NCBI RefSeq assembly: GCF_036320965.1
Contig: NC_092264.1
Coordinates: 12,188,394 to 12,252,393 of the forward strand
Source of the DNA: Panulirus ornatus
Lineage: Eukaryota > Arthropoda > Malacostraca > Decapoda > Palinuridae
Length of the DNA: 64,000 nt
Direction of reading: 5' to 3'
The notes below the pieces were generated by a model, which was given only the letters and a program-made list of their open reading frames with translations, had not been told where the DNA came from and made no database searches. Of the stretch, positions 52,351 to 63,559 are shown in pieces (position 1 is the stretch's first letter; each line of letters opens with the position of its first letter). Both the position numbers and the translations under genes were made by a program.

Positions 52351-52351
<1 letters not shown>
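48702..52351 (+). mobile_element. RTE-like LINE copy J, near full length (3.65 kb)
   Basis: The most complete copy. A non-coding 5' module (48702-48883) is shared with the B elements. The endonuclease (about 48884-49620) shows Leu-Ser-Glu-Thr-Lys, Gly-Ala-Tyr-Ala-Pro, Gly-Asp-Leu-Asn-Ala and a Ser-Asp-His near its end, the usual apurinic-type catalytic residues. The linker follows to about 50380. RT spans 50343-51737 with motif 1, motif 2, motif A (Phe-Phe-Asp-Leu-Glu-Arg-Ala-Tyr-Asp), motif B (Leu-Gln-Gly-Cys-Val-Met-Ser-Pro) and motif C (changed to Leu-Ala-Asp-Asp). The C-terminal domain ends with the longer Arg-Arg-Ala-Ala-Ser-Gly-Leu-Asn-Gln-Gly-Met. The long 3' UTR ends CGCTAACGCGGGA and CAAAATGAATAAATAAATGAG. 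Frameshifts near 49118, 49830, 50390 (A7 run) and 51650 make it inactive. The EN+RT layout and length fit the RTE clade. Confidence 0.9.

Positions 52352-52428
<77 letters not shown>
52352..52428. repeat. (TA)n between LINE J tail and LINE L
   Basis: TA run adjoining the inverted 5' part of LINE copy L. Confidence 0.97.
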
Positions 52429-52431
<3 letters not shown>

Positions 52432-52951
52432 ATTTCCGGCACATCCATCCTCCTGCGCACAACTCTATCCATAGCCCACGCCTCGCAACCATACAACATT
52501 GTTGGAACCACTATTCCTTCAAACATACCCATTTTTGCTTTCCGAGATAATGTTCTCGACTTCCACACATTCTTCAAGGCCCCCAGAATTTTCGCCCCCT
52601 CCCCCACCCTATGATCCACTTCCGCTTCCATGGTTCCATCCGCTGCCAGATCCACTCCCAGATATCTAAAACACTTCACTTCCTCCAGTTTTTCTCCATT
52701 CAAACTCACCTCCCAATTGACTTGACCCTCAACCCTACTGTACCTAATAACCTTGCTCTTATTCACATTTACTCTTAACTTTCTTCTTCCACACACTTTA
52801 CCAAACTCAGTCACCAGCTTCTGCAGTTTCTCACATGAATCAGCCACCAGCGCTGTATCATCAGCGAACAACAACTGACTCACTTCCCAAGCTCTCTCAT
52901 CCCCAACAGACTTCATACTTGCCCCTCTTTCCAAAACTCTTGCATTTACCT
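52429..52951 (-). mobile_element. RTE-like LINE copy L, inverted 5' segment
   Basis: Minus orientation. It covers RT from Val-Asn-Ala-Arg-Val-Leu-Glu-Arg-Gly through motif C and motif E to Val-Arg-Arg-Arg-Met-Asp-Val-Pro-Glu-Met-Arg, ending at GAAATGAGAT against (TA)n. The next bases of an intact copy (TTTGAGGACAATG) are found in the opposite orientation at 52953. This arrangement fits twin priming. The frame is open. Confidence 0.9.
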
Positions 52952-53473
52952 TTTTGAGGACAATGTGTGGTGTGAGGTGTGAGGTGGTTTGATCGAGTGA
53001 GTAACGTAAGGGTAAGAGAGATGTGTGGAAATAAAAAGAGCGTGGTTGAGAGAGCAGAAGAGGGTGTTTTGAAGTGGTTTGGGCACATGGAGAGGATGAG
53101 TGAGGAAAGATTGACCAAGAGGATATATGTGTCGGAGGTGGAGGGAATGAGGAGAAGAGGGAGACCAAATTGGAGGTGGAAAGATGGAGTGAAAAAGATT
53201 TTGTGGGATCGGGGCCTGAACATGCAGGAGGGTGAAAGGAGGGCAAGGAATAGAGTGAATTGGAGCGATGTGGTATACCGGGGCTGACGTGCTGTCAGTG
53301 GATTGAATCAAGGCATGTGAAGCGTCTGTGGTAAACCATGGAAAGCTGTGTAGGTATGTATATTTGCATGTGTGGACGTGTGTATATACATGTGTATGGT
53401 GGGGGGGGTTGGGCCATTTCTTTCGTCTGTTTCCTTGCGCTACCTCGCAAATGCGGGAGACAGCGACAAAGTA

Positions 53474-53492
<19 letters not shown>
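52952..53492 (+). mobile_element. RTE-like LINE copy L, sense 3' segment
   Basis: Sense orientation. It starts TTTGAGGACAATGTGTGG, exactly where the inverted part stops, with an 8-bp tandem duplication GTGTGAGG near 52968. Open frame through the C-terminal domain to Val-Val-Tyr-Arg-Gly-stop, short 3' UTR, CGCAAATGCGGGA and an A-tail of about 18 nt into (TA)n at 53492-53570. Confidence 0.9.
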
Positions 53493-53561
<69 letters not shown>

Positions 53562-53570
53562 TTATATATG
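53492..53570. repeat. (TA)n after LINE L
   Basis: TA run with TTTATATATA interruptions at its right edge. Confidence 0.96.
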
Positions 53571-53574
53571 TACA

Positions 53575-53690
53575 CAAACAAAGTGCATATAAGCGCGCAC
53601 CTTCATAGAACATACAAACCTCCAACAGCCAGGATCGAACCCGAGACCCCTGTGCAACAGGCGGGAACGCTGCCGCTAGGCTATATATAA
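53575..53690 (-). repeat. tRNA-derived SINE of a second type
   Basis: Minus orientation: box A-like TAGCCTAGCGGCAGCG (53669-53684) and box B GGGTTCGATCC (53632-53642), at normal tRNA spacing. A non-tRNA tail follows (GGAGGTTTGTATGTTCTATG). No acceptor-stem folding is evident, so I do not call a tRNA gene. Confidence 0.65.
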
Positions 53691-53694
53691 ACTT

Positions 53695-54032
53695 AATCGC
53701 TGTTTCCCCCGTCACCCCCCCTCAGCGAGATAGCGCCAGGAAACAAACGAAGAATGGCACATCCACTCATATACACATATATGTACATAAACGCCTATAT
53801 ACGCACATATACATACGTATACCTATCAACACATACACATATACATACACGAACATATACATATATACTCATGTACATATTCATATTTGCTTGCCTTCAT
53901 CCATTCCTATCGCTACCCCGTCTCACAGGAAACAGCATCGCTACCTCCTGCTTCAGCGAGGTAACGCCAGGTATACAGACAGCAAAGGCCACATTCGTTC
54001 ACACTCAGTCTCTATCTGTCGTGTGTCATTTA
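53695..54032 (-). mobile_element. LINE 3' UTR remnant (long form)
   Basis: Minus orientation. GCGAGATAGCGCCAGGAAAC and GAAGAATGGC, then long runs of ACATATACATA and a second GCGAGGTAACGCCAGG, match the 3' UTR of copy M. No coding part remains. Confidence 0.65.
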
Positions 54033-54241
54033 TGATCATATTCTACCATTCTCATAATTCACGCCAGAGTTCCAGTTTCATATCACACTGTAAAGCTTCA
54101 GTAATTCTCCATTTATTACATTTTGTTTGCATAGTCGTTATCTCTTGGTACTTAACCTTACTGAGGTCTTTGGACAGTTTACCCCCTCCACCTTGCACTC
54201 CGTCTCATCGGGTGAGTGGTTTCGTATGGTATCATAAAGTC

Positions 54242-54320
<79 letters not shown>

Positions 54321-55181
54321 CTCCTATCAAAAGCTAGTATATACGCATTCCATAACTTGTCTTCATTCTCTACATCTTTTACACACTACGCAACCCTCGT
54401 TTAAGGCCGCTTGTAATTTCTCTTTGCTCGCCACATAATTGTCCGTAAATGGAGGAGTCAATAATGACCAGTTTTTTTTTTTTTTCATCCAACTCGCACT
54501 TTCTTCCCACTTTCTTCCCTCATCTTATTCTTTTTCTCTTCTTCATTGCCTCATTCTTACATATATTGGAAAACCAAAATGACATCACCGCCTTATCTCA
54601 CTCTAGTGCCTTTTTCAAAACATTCCCTCAGCTTATCGTCCACCTCCTTGCATGCTTCACCGCCTCTTTACAAATCATCTGTTGCATCTACGCAATTTTT
54701 CCCGCACCATAGTTGTCCTGCACCTCCTACAATGCATTATAGTCTACTGCATCAAGATGCTTTTTACCTGGGTTGATCAGTCGTCTGGTGCTGTACACAT
54801 TTTGCTGCCATCTTTAGAGAGGAAAAATGTGATTGTCTTTATAGATTCCCAATTAGTGATTGGGACGTGCAGGAAGATCTAACTACTTAACTAACTGTGC
54901 TTCTTTTTTTGTGTGTGAATCTACACAAAGGGGTGTTTGTCGGTAAGCGACCAATCTACATGTAGATAGTAAAAGAAGTGTTTAGTTGAAGGAAGACTGT
55001 ATGGACACAATAAGAGGAAGATTCTCAGATCAGACTGCTGATAGCATAGGTAAGTTAAGATAGCATAGGTAGGTTAAGAGTTGGCAGTGAGACGATGGTT
55101 TGAATATACCTTACCTGACATAAAACACAGCGACCTCCCAGCACTGCTCAACCTTCCAGTACGGCCTGTCGCACGGAAGCA
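54033..55181. other. No gene recognised; (CT)n at 54247-54317
   Basis: Pyrimidine-rich sequence with a 71-bp (CT)n and a T-run at 54471-54485. The open frames are compositional. Confidence 0.4.
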
Positions 55182-55364
55182 ATGGTCAACCCTGCCAAGG
55201 TGTCCACCGCCCCGCCCGACAACCCGACCTCAGGAACTGGTACCTGCCCGGGAGCCACGGGAGAACAGCCTAATCCCACACACCCCAAGCACACAAAGGG
55301 GGAGATGACCTTCAACCTGCCCGGTGGCCGACACCAGATGGCCAAGGCAGGCTCCGATTGCTAA
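55182..55364 (+). CDS. Hypothetical 60-residue open frame in a GC-richer island
   Basis: ATG at 55182 in a favourable context (GAAGCAATGG), rich in Pro, Thr and Gly with one Cys near the middle and one at the end. No family is recognised. The island is clearly richer in G and C than its surroundings, which is why it is listed. It may be part of an exon or of an old mobile element, or chance. Confidence 0.15.
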   Translation: MVNPAKVSTAPPDNPTSGTGTCPGATGEQPNPTHPKHTKGEMTFNLPGGRHQMAKAGSDC

Positions 55365-55757
55365 CATCCTTTAAACTTGTTCCCGGAATCTCTCCTGTTC
55401 ATAAAGTATCCCATAGTCTGTCAGTGTCACTCTTCCCAAGCACCGTTCACCCAGCCACCCTCTGGTATGCTCAGTAAACCGATTCCAATACAGTTCCGTC
55501 CTTTCCAATTGACCCTCTGTGCCATGACACCGTCACTGATTCTCTCTCTCTTGTTATCCAATACCTTGTGTGTGCACTGTACCATGAGCGCAGGCAGACT
55601 GTGTGGATGTCACACCACCATGCGGCAACAACCCTCACAGTACACCAGGGGGTGTGTGTTGTTCTATACACTCTCAAGCCTTTTCCCCGGTCTTCAGCGA
55701 GCTGAGAGCTACTGCCATCTCCTCCTTGGCTAGCTTTACCTGCATTAGAATTTTGAC

Positions 55758-56039
<282 letters not shown>

Positions 56040-56041
<2 letters not shown>

Positions 56042-57119
56042 GCATGGCACGCCTACCTGATCCGTTTTTCCCTGCCAGCAGCTCTTTTCAAATGCTCACA
56101 TTAATCGACCCCAACACTTCATCTGGCCCATTATCAACGTCCTCCTGCTTGTTATATTCTTCTACCTCCACCACTTCTTCTCTCCATCATTTTTGCCCTG
56201 GCCTTCCTGTAATGCCTCACATTTTTCACAAAGATTTCAATCAACTTTCTTCGAAATTACTCTTCTTTTCTTCTCTCTTTCTCTCCTCTTCCTTTATCAT
56301 CCTCTTGACCTATTCAGTCCCCTCACTGCTCTTTCTTCCAGGCTTTTCTTAAGCTTTAAGTTTCAAGTTTAAAGAAAGTCGTTGGAAGCTTATGCCATCT
56401 AAGTTCTCTGTAGTGAGGAAGATAGCGTGTTTAGCATAGACCCGTGGGACTATTGTAGTCATGACAGATCTCTGTACGATAGGGATGGTCTTCACTAACG
56501 TAATAGGGAAAGTCAGTCTTGGCAGAGTATTAGATGAGAATTTTAAGCCTTCTTTTCGATAAACTACTCAGGAGAGAAAATCACGGTCGAGCTAACGAAG
56601 GAACTAGGAGAGTTGGGGGAGGGTGAGGGAGTAGCTGTTGGGAGGTGGGTCGGTGTGGGGGGGAATTCTTAAGTATGTGAACGGGATCTGAGGAACAAGA
56701 CGTCCAGTTTGACCACTGTAAGCGTAGCTGTAGAGGATGGATGGGACGTTGGCGGTAGGGATCCTAGTGGGTCGCAAACGACCGTCGCTCTTCTTATAAA
56801 GCAACAGCTGAGTAAATAGTGTGATCGCGATGCCTGAAGCCCCAGCTCCGTCTAGTGGTCATCCAGCTTAAGCCACTTAACAGCTGAGAGTCGGAAGTTA
56901 TCCAGCCTCGCTTGCTGGTGCAGTAGAGTAGCTAGCGCCAAAGGGAGGTCTTAGGGCTAAGCACAAGGGCAGCCTCCATCACCTGACTGCACTTCTCTGC
57001 CTCCTACGGGCGGCAGAACTGTGCCGAACCCTCTCGGAGCGTCCACCCATGTCAAGGGGGTTCGTTCCGTGGCACCCGTTACGCTCAAGAAGAAAAGAGA
57101 ATCCCAGGGAACAGCGTAC
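56040..57119. other. No gene recognised
   Basis: Mixed sequence. The right end (about 56820-57119) is GC-richer and may be the 5' flank of the retroelement fragment that follows. Confidence 0.35.
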
Positions 57120-57465
57120 CAGCCATTGGTGGTATGTCGGGTGCCAACAGAAGCCAAGGGGGAGCGGCTGATAACCGTTCTCCCACTTGCCCATGGTGTG
57201 TGTCCACCTTCGCCAGCTTTCAAGGCCGTGGGGTCCACGGAAGTCAGGCACATACCAACTCTTTCCACCAGGAGTTAGCGACTCGACACGTTTTATCGAA
57301 GGCAAGATGGTCGATGAGGTGGTAGAGCTCCTCGCAAGAGCAGAGGCCAAGATGGCAGTCGGTCTCTCACTGGTCGCTTGCCAGGGCCCGAACCAGCGGT
57401 TACAGGGTAGTGTTCCTTGCCGGACGATCGAAGCAATAAAGGACCTTCGAGGGAAGGCTTCGTAA
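57120..57465 (+). pseudogene. Retroelement N-terminal fragment with C2H2-type finger
   Basis: A plus frame has Cys-Pro-Trp-Cys, then Phe-Gln-Gly-Arg-Gly-Val-His and His-Thr-Asn-Ser-Phe-His, the C2H2 pattern found at the N-terminus of several non-LTR retroelements. In a different frame (from about 57300) follow Glu-Leu-Leu-Ala-Arg-Ala-Glu-Ala-Lys and Arg-Thr-Ile-Glu-Ala-Ile-Lys, which in such proteins come after the finger. A frameshift near 57280-57300 separates them, and a stop follows at 57463. No RT is attached. A decayed member of an R2/NeSL-like or related clade is my best reading. Confidence 0.45.
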
Positions 57466-57607
57466 AAGTTCAGGCGTGTTCAGGAGTTGATTGATCTTGG
57501 ACGTTAACCTTCGCCACGAGATCGATGAAGGTGAGGTGGCGAGTCGTGTGTCGGTAGGGAAACGTGTCCCGGCGACTACAATAGGCAAAACGCGGATCGA
57601 CACCCTG

Positions 57608-58507
57608 TAGGCGGCACCACGCGAGATAGAGCCAGGAAAGAGATGAAGAATGGCCCATCCACTCATATACACACACATATATATACATAAACGCCCATAC
57701 ACGCACATATACATACATATTCGTATACATTTCAACATATACACATAAACATACATATACATACACATGCACAGACATATACATTTATAAATATGTACAT
57801 AGTCATACTTGCTTGCCTTCATCCATTCCTGGCACTACCCCGCCCCACAGGAAACAGCATCGCTGATCCCTGCTTCAGTGAGGTAGCGCCAGGAAAACAG
57901 ACCAAAAAAGGCCGCATTCGTTCACACTTCAGTCTCTAGGTGTCATGTGTGATGCACCGAAGCCACAGCTCCCTTTCCACATCCAGGCCCCACAGACCTT
58001 TCCATGGTTCACCCCAGACGTTTCACATGCCCTCGTTCAGTCCATTGACAGCACGTCGACCCCGGCGTACCACATTGTTCCAATTCACCCTCTTGTATGT
58101 TCAAACCCTGATCGCTCAAAATCTTTTTCACTCCATACTTCCACCTCCAATTTGGTCTCCTGCTTCTCCTTGCTCCCTCCACCTCTGACACATATATCCT
58201 CTTTGTCAATCTTTCCTCACTCATTCTCTCCATATGTCCAAACCATATCAACAAACTCTTTCCTGCTCTCTCAACCACACTCTTTTTATTACCACACATC
58301 TCTCTTACTCTTTCATTACTTACTCGATCAAACCACCTCACACCACATATTGTCCTCAAACATCTCATTTCCAACACATCCACCCTCCTCCGCACAACCC
58401 TATCTATAGCCCACGCCTCGCAAGCATATATCATTGTTGGATCCACTATTCTGTCAAACATATCCATTTTTGCTCCACGAGATAACGTCCTGTCCTTCCA
58501 CACAAAT
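57608..58507 (-). mobile_element. RTE-like LINE copy M, C-terminal domain plus long 3' UTR
   Basis: Minus strand. The open frame 58009-58518 covers the C-terminal domain (Trp-Phe-Gly-His-Met-Glu-Arg, Trp-Arg-Trp-Lys-Tyr). The stop position is read as CGA. The 3' UTR is rich in ACATATACATA and has two GAGGTAGCGCCAGG-like words. It is diverged in the same direction as H and the 53.7 kb remnant. Confidence 0.85.
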
Positions 58508-58690
58508 GTATATACCATCTTGAGCTAGGTATCCGTTTTATCAACTAACCTCTAGTCGTGGATAAACAGCTAGGTTGACTGTGGACCAACTGCCGCTAAA
58601 AGTATTCGAACCCGTGCGCTTGACCGTGGGGGGACCCGTGAATACATTACATTCATGAACGCGAATTACTTCACCACGGAGTTCCCCAAG
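58508..58690 (-). repeat. tRNA-derived SINE
   Basis: Minus orientation: box B GGGTTCGAAT (58604-58613), CTCCGTGGTGAAGTAATTCG near the right as box A region, and the tail CCACAGTCAACCTAGCTG shared with the 22.7 kb copy. It directly abuts LINE copy M. Confidence 0.7.
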
Positions 58691-58714
58691 TGGGTAGTGT
58701 TGAACTGAATCCTA

Positions 58715-59185
58715 AATGATAGCCTTAGAAAGAGAGACTCTTGGATGTGAATATGCTGAGCAAAGCAGCTATTAGGATGTCTCATCATTGCTCGGTAGAA
58801 AAAAGTCGAAGATATGTAGAGTCTTTGGCAAAAGATGAAATGATATTGATGAGAAGAGGGTGGTGAAAGTACGTGAGCTTGGAAAAGAGATTTGTGTGAA
58901 TAGATATCAGAAGAGACTTAGTACAGAACTGATAAAGTTGCAAATATAGTTCGAGGAATGGGTGAGGAATGGGAGGTATTTAGAGAAGCAGTGATGACAT
59001 GTGCGAGAAGATGTGCATGTAAGAAAGAGTAGTGAGTTGTGGGATGACGAACTTCTCTTGCTACTATAAGAGAGAAAAGAAAAGAGAAGTGTATGGGCTG
59101 TAGTTACAGCGAAAGAGTGCGAGTTATTAGGAAGTGTACAAGAGACAGCAGCTGGAGTTCAAGAGGAAAACACAGGAGACACTTC
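58715..59185 (+). mobile_element. RTE-like LINE copy N, old endonuclease/linker fragment
   Basis: Readable words Lys-Glu-Arg-Leu-Leu-Asp-Val-Asn, then Ser-His-His in the Ser-Asp-His position, Glu-Leu-Gly-Lys-Glu and Gly-Glu-Glu-Trp-Glu-Val-Phe-Arg-Glu-Ala-Val-Met match the end of the endonuclease and the linker of copy J. Many stops and shifts make this the oldest recognisable copy. Confidence 0.75.
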
Positions 59186-59453
59186 ACTCGCTGTAGCCGC
59201 TGTACAATAGATGCTATAGTCGTCTAGTTGGTTCTCTGGAGTAATAGTCTACCACTTCCTGGAGGAGGCTTTTAGTATTTTTACATACTCTTCAAAAATT
59301 CATAACAGTTGATTCTTGCTACTCAGCTTCTGTCATTCCCTAAAAGCCCCAGGGAAGACAATGCTCTCTAATGGACGAAGCTTCTATCTGGTCTTGACCG
59401 ACTAAATTGAAAATCTATAATGGCTCGGATTTGTTTAATTGTCTGAGGGATGG

Positions 59454-59455
<2 letters not shown>
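59186..59455. other. No gene recognised
   Basis: Unremarkable spacer. Confidence 0.4.

Positions 59456-59526
<71 letters not shown>
59456..59526. repeat. (CT)n microsatellite
   Basis: About 35 CT units. Confidence 0.97.
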
Positions 59527-59529
<3 letters not shown>

Positions 59530-60168
59530 GGTGGTAGGCAGCCACCGCCAGGAAGGTGCTACTCTCCCGCTGCGCACCGGGAGGGGTTTAACAAGGAGCT
59601 CTTCAGTGCTAAGCCACAGCAGTGGCTTTCAGATTTCTCCGCCTTGGCGCGTGGTAGCTGGATTCTTTCAGCGCCTCACACCCACACGGAGGCTGCTGGC
59701 TATCATTCCACCAGCGCACGACCTCTCCATCCCACATGCATGGCACTTGACAACACGTAACTCACGCGACACATTCTCCTCAAGTCTGGATTTTCCTGTG
59801 GCCGAACGTCGTCATAGGTGCTTTCTCGCTCTGGAACTGTCTTTAGCCAGATGACAAGATTTCTTTTAAATGTTTCTCTAATTGTTTCCTTAATCTTCCT
59901 CATTTTTTTTTGTAGAAATTCATTGAATTAATTAAATTCATTGAATATTATTTATAGCTTAATGGCTGGACTCTCGTATATTCTTGTCTGTTTGTGGCCT
60001 ATTCCTAGGTATGGCTGCTGACCTAATTCAATTTCTTCCTGGCTGAGATATCTTTTTTGATCCTCAGTCTTGAGTCTGAAGTTCGCGCTTCTTTCATCCT
60101 CTCATGATATAGTTCATATGTTCCGTTTTCTCTCGGTCTTGCTTGTAAAGTGGCTCTGAACACACACA

Positions 60169-60169
<1 letters not shown>
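59527..60169. other. No gene recognised
   Basis: A GC-richer block at 59527-59830 with open frames on plus but no domain I recognise. It could be an exon-like or repeat-derived segment. Confidence 0.3.

Positions 60170-60242
<73 letters not shown>
60170..60242. repeat. (CT)n microsatellite
   Basis: About 36 CT units. Confidence 0.97.
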
Positions 60243-60245
<3 letters not shown>

Positions 60246-60439
60246 CTGCAATCGATATCTTCTAAAGTGGGCCTCGCACTTCTTCACCCCTCCTTCCCCT
60301 CCCCCTCTTCCCCGCCAAGTGCTCAAAAAAATTGGACAGAACGGAAACATTTCTGGAGGTATTAAGGACAGACAGATGAAAGGCCAAAAGAACTAATCGC
60401 AAAACTTTCTTATTTTCTTCGACATGAGGCGAGGAGGAG

Positions 60440-60488
60440 GAGCCCCCCTCCCCCCCTTCCCCTCTCCCCCCTCCCCCCCCCCCCCCCG
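60440..60488. repeat. Poly-C-rich tract
   Basis: Runs of C of up to 15 bases broken by T. The complementary G-runs could form a G-quadruplex. Confidence 0.85.
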
Positions 60489-60675
60489 CCGCCAACCTGA
60501 TCGTTTTCAAGGTTGACTGACTCCTTCAAGAAACCAATATTTCAGATCCCCCAGCACATCTGCGCGGGCCTGGGTTTCACATTATTTCCGCTGTTCACAT
60601 CTGGCAGAGCCATCTCTCCCTGAGACCAGATCCCGCACTGTTTTCTATACATAAACGTTTAATTCTTTTAGAGTC

Positions 60676-60880
60676 TTTATAGTTTTCGTTTTTTGTATTA
60701 TCAGTGTTACTACTATTATTATTATTTTGTTTCGATCTATTTATTAATTTTATTCATTCTTTATAGTTTTCGTTTTTTATATTATCAGTGTTACTATTAT
60801 CATTATCATTTTGTTTCGATCTATTTATTCATTTTATTATCATTATCATTTTGTTTCGATCTATTTATTCATCTATTGAT
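60676..60880. repeat. AT-rich duplication, 2.5 copies of about 84 bp
   Basis: TTATAGTTTTCGTTTTTT occurs twice, each followed by TATTATCAGTGTTACTA and ATTTTGTTTCGATCTATTTA. The last half-unit is repeated a third time. Confidence 0.85.
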
Positions 60881-61096
60881 TCGTAAACTTTGGTGTGTTA
60901 GAAACTATCATATTCGTCATCTTCACGCTCCATATGTCAGCTCACACATTCGATTCCCTATGTGGATGTTTTTCAGTCTGATTTAACGCCTGCTGGATTC
61001 CCCTGAGAGACGGGGGGGTGGGCAGACCTACACTCCACCCCTGAGATATCTTTGCAAGTATGGGGTTAACTTATCCTTAAAGCACCGATGGATGTT

Positions 61097-61099
<3 letters not shown>

Positions 61100-61157
<58 letters not shown>

Positions 61158-61180
61158 ATGTGTGTGTTTGTGGGTTTGTG

Positions 61181-61221
<41 letters not shown>
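61100..61221. repeat. (TG)n microsatellite, interrupted
   Basis: TG run with CGCGCG, TATG and GGGTT interruptions. Confidence 0.96.
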
Positions 61222-61222
<1 letters not shown>

Positions 61223-61599
61223 ATTCAATTACCTTTAAGTAACTATTCTCAATCAAGCCCCATCATTTGAACTTTCTTCACTATCATACGTTGTTTTTGA
61301 AATATCTGTATGTCGCCCACATTCGCTGCCTCATACCTAACAACGCTTATGAAAGTACTTCTTTACCTCTTTTATCTAACAAGTTTCTTACTGAAATATT
61401 TTATAGATTTAAGTATATCTTGAGAAGAGCGCCAGAAATGAACGTATAAACGATAGAGGTAACGGGGACACTAGAAGTCTAATGTGCAGGAGCGGGGAGT
61501 CGGTGATAACTTAAAAAAACTCTGAGCGGAAGTAAAATTTTCTTGTCAAGTAAATTTTTTTTTTCCAGACAACCCAGTCGTGGGCCAGTCAGGCCTCCT

Positions 61600-62706
61600 G
61601 TTGTCTGTCTTTCTCATGTAAACTCATGTAAACTCATAAATTTCATGTTATGGTCTCTGGTTGTTCCACCGTTGCATTTTCCGAAGAAATGTTCATTGTT
61701 CGCGTCATGAAGGACTTTAGAACTTAAAAGTTGTGATCAAGCCACCCCTCACTCTTTTCTTTTCCATGATTGGTCAATTTAAAACCTCTAATCTTTCTCT
61801 TTTATTCACCTCTTCATTCTTGTACCATCTTTGCTGTCCCACTTCTCTGAACCTTCTCTATTAGTTCTTTGTGCTTCTACAGCGCAATGAGCCAAACTTG
61901 AGAAGCATAGTTTAGTTTCGGCTTAATGTGAAAATGTGAAACGATGGAAGAAGAATATTTCCGAATCCATACTTTTGAATGCAGTCTAATAACTTCCCAG
62001 ATGATAGTTTGTGACTTTTACTGTTCTCTTGGTTAGTTGACGACAGTTTAGGTACGATGTCAGCGCCCAGGATTATCACACACTGTTTCCCTGCAGCTTA
62101 TATCCAGCAAGATCATAATTATATCAGGTCTTATCTTCATCAATTTTGTATTAGACCAACTTTAGGGTTTGTCTGGATCCCCATGCATTTATACAATCCT
62201 CCTCGGTGATTACATCCTCTATGGCTTTGGCATCATCTGCAACCATGGTGTTTTGTTTTAGGGAGGATTCCAGTCCTTTTGCCAAGATATTTTCATAGAT
62301 CAGAAAGATCAGTGGTCCCAGTACAGAACCTTGCGACATGCCACTGGTGACTTCAGTCTATTTCAACACTGTTTCCCCGACATGTGTCCTTTGTTTTCTT
62401 CCAATGAAATACACGTCTGTCCATCACCAGCGTTCTGTGCGATGCAGCCAAATAGTTTCTGACAATCTACGTATAAGAAAGTCTACCCAGCCTTATTTTT
62501 TTGGGGTGAAAACGGAGCTCACTCTCTCGTAGAAATCGAAGAGGCTCGGTGAACATTGCGTCCTTTCCATAGAATTATGTTGTCTCATTTTGGGTAGTTT
62601 CTCCTTTGCAAGTAACCATCCTTTTTCTTTCTGATGATTTTTTTTTTTCGGTGTCTTACAGACTACATTCATTAAACAGACCGGTCTGTCTTTCAGCGCA
62701 TCCTCT

Positions 62707-62766
<60 letters not shown>

Positions 62767-62969
62767 TTGTAGAGGGGTAAGACCTATGCCTTCTTTCTCT
62801 TCCTTGGAACTTTAGACATCATTGGGGAAAAGCTTTTCAACGTATCTGTCAGGTGCAATCTGCACTCACCACCAGCACACTTGGAGAAAGACTTAAAACA
62901 GAATACGAAAGGATCAAGATCCGTTAGTATTCTGTTTATGTCTTCGTAGGAGTTGGAATGCTTTCCAAG

Positions 62970-63007
<38 letters not shown>

Positions 63008-63290
63008 CCATCTGACTGGTGCTGGAGCCGCGGTGTGTACCACTGGGAGAAGGCTTTTGAAATCGTCATTCATGTCCTCGTATATCATTATTCCACTATC
63101 CTTTGCAACTCTTCCCTCCGAAAATCCCTTAGCTTGAGTACCTATTTTTTAACTAACAAATGACTCGTGATGAATTTATGGAGAGGTTTCGGATCTTCTC
63201 TTGCTTTGTCCACGATGTTCCTTTTCAAAGTTTCTTTGTTCCTCCTTTCTTATCCTTATGTACTCATGCTAGACCCCAGACCGGGCCAGG
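61600..63290 (-). pseudogene. CR1/Jockey-type LINE relic
   Basis: Minus strand, 5' to 3': a linker (Arg-Asn-Phe-Glu-Lys and Lys-Ala-Arg-Glu-Asp-Pro-Lys, near 63200-63130) preceding RT; RT motif B Ser-Gln-Gly-Ser-Val-Leu-Gly-Pro-Leu-Ile-Phe-Leu-Ile-Tyr at 62290-62339; motif C Val-Ala-Asp-Asp; and a worn C-terminal part (Lys-Arg-Glu-Arg-Leu-Glu-Val-Leu-Asn and Gly-Gly-Leu-Ile-Thr-Thr-Phe) near 61740-61830. Stops, deletions and two (CT)n insertions (62711-62762 and 62972-63003) break it. Confidence 0.65.
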
Positions 63291-63407
63291 CAGGCTGACT
63301 CGTATGTCTGTTTGTACGTAGGTATTGTTGATGTTTGTGTACGTGTGTGTGAGTACTATTTTGTGGGTGCTATTTGTCAGGGAGAGGGGGTTTTATAAAA
63401 GTGTTGC

Positions 63408-63408
63408 C

Positions 63409-63459
<51 letters not shown>

Positions 63460-63480
63460 TGTGTGTGTATGTGTGTGTAT
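63408..63480. repeat. (GT)n microsatellite
   Basis: GT run with CT and TA interruptions at the right. Confidence 0.96.
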
Positions 63481-63559
63481 TTACCTGTTTGTATTTACAT
63501 ATCATTACTGTTGGAGGAGGGTGTTTTACGCTCGTGGGGTCCCTATCTTTTGAACACTC

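Noticed and set aside
53575..53690. Possible true tRNA gene
   Set aside because: Box A and box B are present, but no matching acceptor stem is evident and the sequence continues into a SINE-like tail.
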